From: Hirudo medicinalis
Taxonomy: Eukaryota; Annelida; Clitellata; Hirudinida; Hirudinidae
NCBI GenBank assembly: GCA_011800805.1
Contig: MPNW01001173.1
Location: 41,354 to 51,353 of the forward strand
Direction of reading: 5' to 3'
Length of the DNA: 10,000 bases
Below are positions 8,001 to 10,000 of the stretch, one piece after another. The stretch's first letter is position 1. Each line of letters begins with the position of its first letter. The position numbers were made by a program, and so were the translations under genes. The notes under the pieces were generated by a model, which ran no database searches, was not told the origin of the DNA, and saw only the letters and a list, made by a program, of their open reading frames with translations.

Positions 8001-8649
8001 GCTCACAATTGTTAATTAGACTTCGGGTTTTTTTGTCTATGTGCAATGCCGAAGGTTGAAACAATCATCAGTGCGTTCTTGGAAAACTCTGGAGTCTTCC
8101 TTCACTGCGTCAGAAATCCTTTCTGAGTTTTGATTCATTCGACCGATAAACAATTTTCTAATGGTAGAAGATCGTAGAAGAAGTCGAAATGGTCAGATGA
8201 CGATGGTGAAGATGGTCGCAAATAGATTCAACGGACTACTACCTTATACTTACAGTGTACTTACGCTAAACTTGTAAGTTCCGAGACTCTCGAAGATGCC
8301 CGATTAGATGTCATGAAATGTGAACAGAATTAGCTGGTGATTCAAGCAGTGTGGGTTAAATCCACACGTTAAATCCGCAGGGTACATGGTTTGATATCAC
8401 CGAATGAGTTTGACATCGGGTCGTACCAGTGATTCCCAGATGGACAATTCCGATGAAATTTAAATCTTAGAAACTGTATGATATGCATGGATGGAAAGAT
8501 GGGTCTATCACAGACGGGTCTTAAAATAACCATTGGGATACTTATTACAGGTAAATCGGCCAACTTAAAACCATAAATTAAATACAGTACAATTCCATTG
8601 ATTTGTCCATTCTTTTGTCCACCAAGATTCCCCTTTTGGGACCTTCAGT

Positions 8650-10000
8650 CTACTGACGGAATACTTTAAAAACTGAAACCAGTAGAAAGCCGATGACAGC
8701 ACCGACCAGAGATCCGACTTGCGTAAATACGCCGTTATACAAAAGCAGGTTTTCACCCCCAAGTTCAGAAAGGGCAGCACTGATGCAGACTTTCACGTAG
8801 GAGAAAATTGCCACGAGAAGGACACTGCTGAGTATCTGGAACGACAACAAAAACATGAATATGTATATTTATAAACAAACATTATTATAAACAGTATTAT
8901 AAACAAACAAACAAACATATAAATAAATTGAAGAAATATCTTTTAGTATATTATTGTTTTAGTAAAAAATATTATTTCTAGTAAAAAGTAAAATTTTTAA
9001 CAAATTAATTTCACTGCTTAAATAATATTTAAGACATCTCTAAATTTGGAAACAGGAAGAGATATCAATCAACTCACAGCTAAAACAATCCCGGATACTT
9101 CATCCTCGAGTATGGGGTTAGGGCTCAGAGCAGCCAAATAAACATGATAAGCAGTCAGGAAGGTACCTAGTGCTCCTAATGTCGAAATGATGCTGAGGCG
9201 TCTGGTTGTGATGACCAGGGTGAGAAAGCACGCCAAAGGGTTGACCAACACCGACAGTTTTACGGCCAAATCGTAGGTGAGGTGGCCGTACGGCAGACAG
9301 GAGTATGACTGTATCGACGGCAGAATTCCGTTGGTTAAAGCGTTTATCCAAGCTACCAAAAAGTAAAATGCAATGCACCGGTAGAAATCACGCTGTGACA
9401 GTTTCTTTTTTGAAGGATCATCTTCGGAAATCAGTTCTGATGAATAGCCATCTTCCCTGATCTGTTGATTGAATTGGTCTTGTACACCTTCAGTCCTTGA
9501 GTTCGATGCGGACTGATTCGCTGTTATTGAACGTGGACTGTCCTTCGAAGAATGATAGCCAGCGTCCAAGTCGACTGAGATCGCTTCTATTTGGTTTGTT
9601 TCTCCGTCAGCGGTGACAGAATCAGTGTCTTTTCCCTTACCGTTAACTTTAAACGCATCGAACATTGGATGGAAGTTGATGAAAAGGAAAGATGCCAGAG
9701 AAACTGCGAGGAGGATGGTGAGAATAACTATAAATACGCTGACCGAAAATCGAACTACTGGTTCGCTAGTCGAGGTGATATTTGAAAAAGTCCCATTTCC
9801 TATGCTTTCATCTAATTGTATTCCAAATCCTTGGGCTAGTCCAACCAGAGCCGGAATCAGACCGCTTAAGCCTTCTCCGACGTACAAAGCGGTCATAAAG
9901 ATAGGGGACTTGAACTTTGCCATGTAGGGTAAGTAGACGACAGAAGAAGTGCAGTCTACCGTGGCAAGGATCAAGGACAGGGACAGCAGAGCAGTACTGT
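8650..10000 (-). CDS. SLC52A: Riboflavin transporter, SLC52/RFVT family (3' two coding exons, partial)
   Basis: Two minus-strand exons, 10000-9078 and 8835-8650, join in phase 0 (A at residue 307 to I at 308) across a GTGAGT donor and a TTCCAG acceptor, and end at TAG. They encode 368 residues counted from the first full codon at 9998; the exon runs off the window, so roughly 80-100 N-terminal residues are missing. Hallmarks seen: CTSSVVYLPYM (16-26), VGEGLSGLIPALVGLAQG (40-57), TNGILPSIQSYSCLPYG (222-238), NPLACFL soon after, and SYVKV in the last exon. These match the RFVT family, which carries riboflavin (vitamin B2) across the plasma membrane for FMN/FAD synthesis. Eight of about eleven membrane segments are visible. 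A polar Ser/Asp-rich loop lies at about 118-203, and two N-glycosylation sequons (N68, N73) lie in a loop. The family call is firm; the member within the family cannot be assigned. Confidence 0.93.
8836..9077 (-). other. Intron of the riboflavin transporter gene
   Basis: A 242-bp phase-0 intron between the last two coding exons. On the minus strand it begins GTGAGT at 9077 and ends TTGTTGTCGTTCCAG at 8836. It is much AT-richer than the exons and contains an AAAC-type simple repeat. Removing it joins two membrane-segment halves that align with the continuous family pattern ending in SYVKV, which supports both boundaries. Confidence 0.9.
8871..8916. repeat. AAAC / ATTATAAAC simple repeat in intron
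   Basis: A low-complexity tract inside the transporter intron. The unit ATTATAAAC occurs twice with small changes and is followed by four perfect AAAC units at 8901-8916. It is probably length-variable; no function is suggested. Confidence 0.7.

Larger units (their letters stand above)
4735..8649. other. Long spacer: 5' introns of the zinc-finger locus and/or intergenic DNA
   Basis: About 3.9 kb of mostly AT-rich sequence between two minus-strand genes. Apart from the tentative exon, the weak Cys-rich ORF, simple repeats, a run of nine G at 7749-7757 and the transporter 3' UTR, I see no coding signature. The missing first exons and promoter of the zinc-finger gene should lie here, or upstream past the transporter if that gene is nested. 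No transposon termini, tRNA or rRNA were recognised. Confidence 0.5.

Noticed and set aside
7712..8015. Two overlapping plus-strand ORFs of about 70 codons
   Set aside because: No domains, low-complexity flanks, and they run into the ATT microsatellite.
8565..8780. Minus-strand ORF overlapping the transporter end in another frame
   Set aside because: Out of frame with the conserved C-terminal membrane segments; a shadow.
9591..9927. Plus-strand ORFs opposite the transporter exon
   Set aside because: Antisense shadows of a strongly conserved riboflavin transporter coding region.

Overview
The window is nuclear DNA from an invertebrate animal. Genes are split by spliceosomal introns of about 80 to 450 bp with GT..AG ends, coding islands are GC-richer than the AT-rich spacers, microsatellites are scattered, and the recognisable proteins are metazoan families. 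There is no sign of operons or bacterial promoters. The two-finger zinc-finger blocks recall arthropod-type loci, but the phylum cannot be fixed from this sequence.

Right end (8650-10000, minus strand): the last two coding exons of a plasma-membrane riboflavin transporter of the SLC52/RFVT family. They cover 368 residues and about eight membrane segments. The N-terminal part lies beyond position 10000.

Left-centre (1932-4734, minus strand): two adjacent zinc-finger coding blocks. Block 1 (4734-4623, 4542-3830, 3377-2838) ends in a stop codon that overlaps a poly(A) signal. Block 2 (2626-2237, 2156-1932) has its own stop. Each block encodes one C2H2 finger followed by an unusual C2HC finger whose last ligands are spaced H-K-C. 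Both blocks open at a phase-0 acceptor, so both could be spliced from the same upstream exon. The simplest reading is one transcription-factor locus with alternative 3' zinc-finger ends, as in arthropod BTB/zinc-finger genes such as lola. Two tandem genes remain possible. No BTB or other N-terminal domain lies in the window.

Middle (4735-8649): about 3.9 kb that is intergenic or belongs to 5' introns. It holds one possible phase-0 exon (5748-5560, minus), one weak plus-strand Cys-rich ORF with a poly(A) signal (5902-6401), and several microsatellites. Left flank (1-1931): no supportable gene; a GC-rich patch near 1490-1660 contains a strong hairpin.
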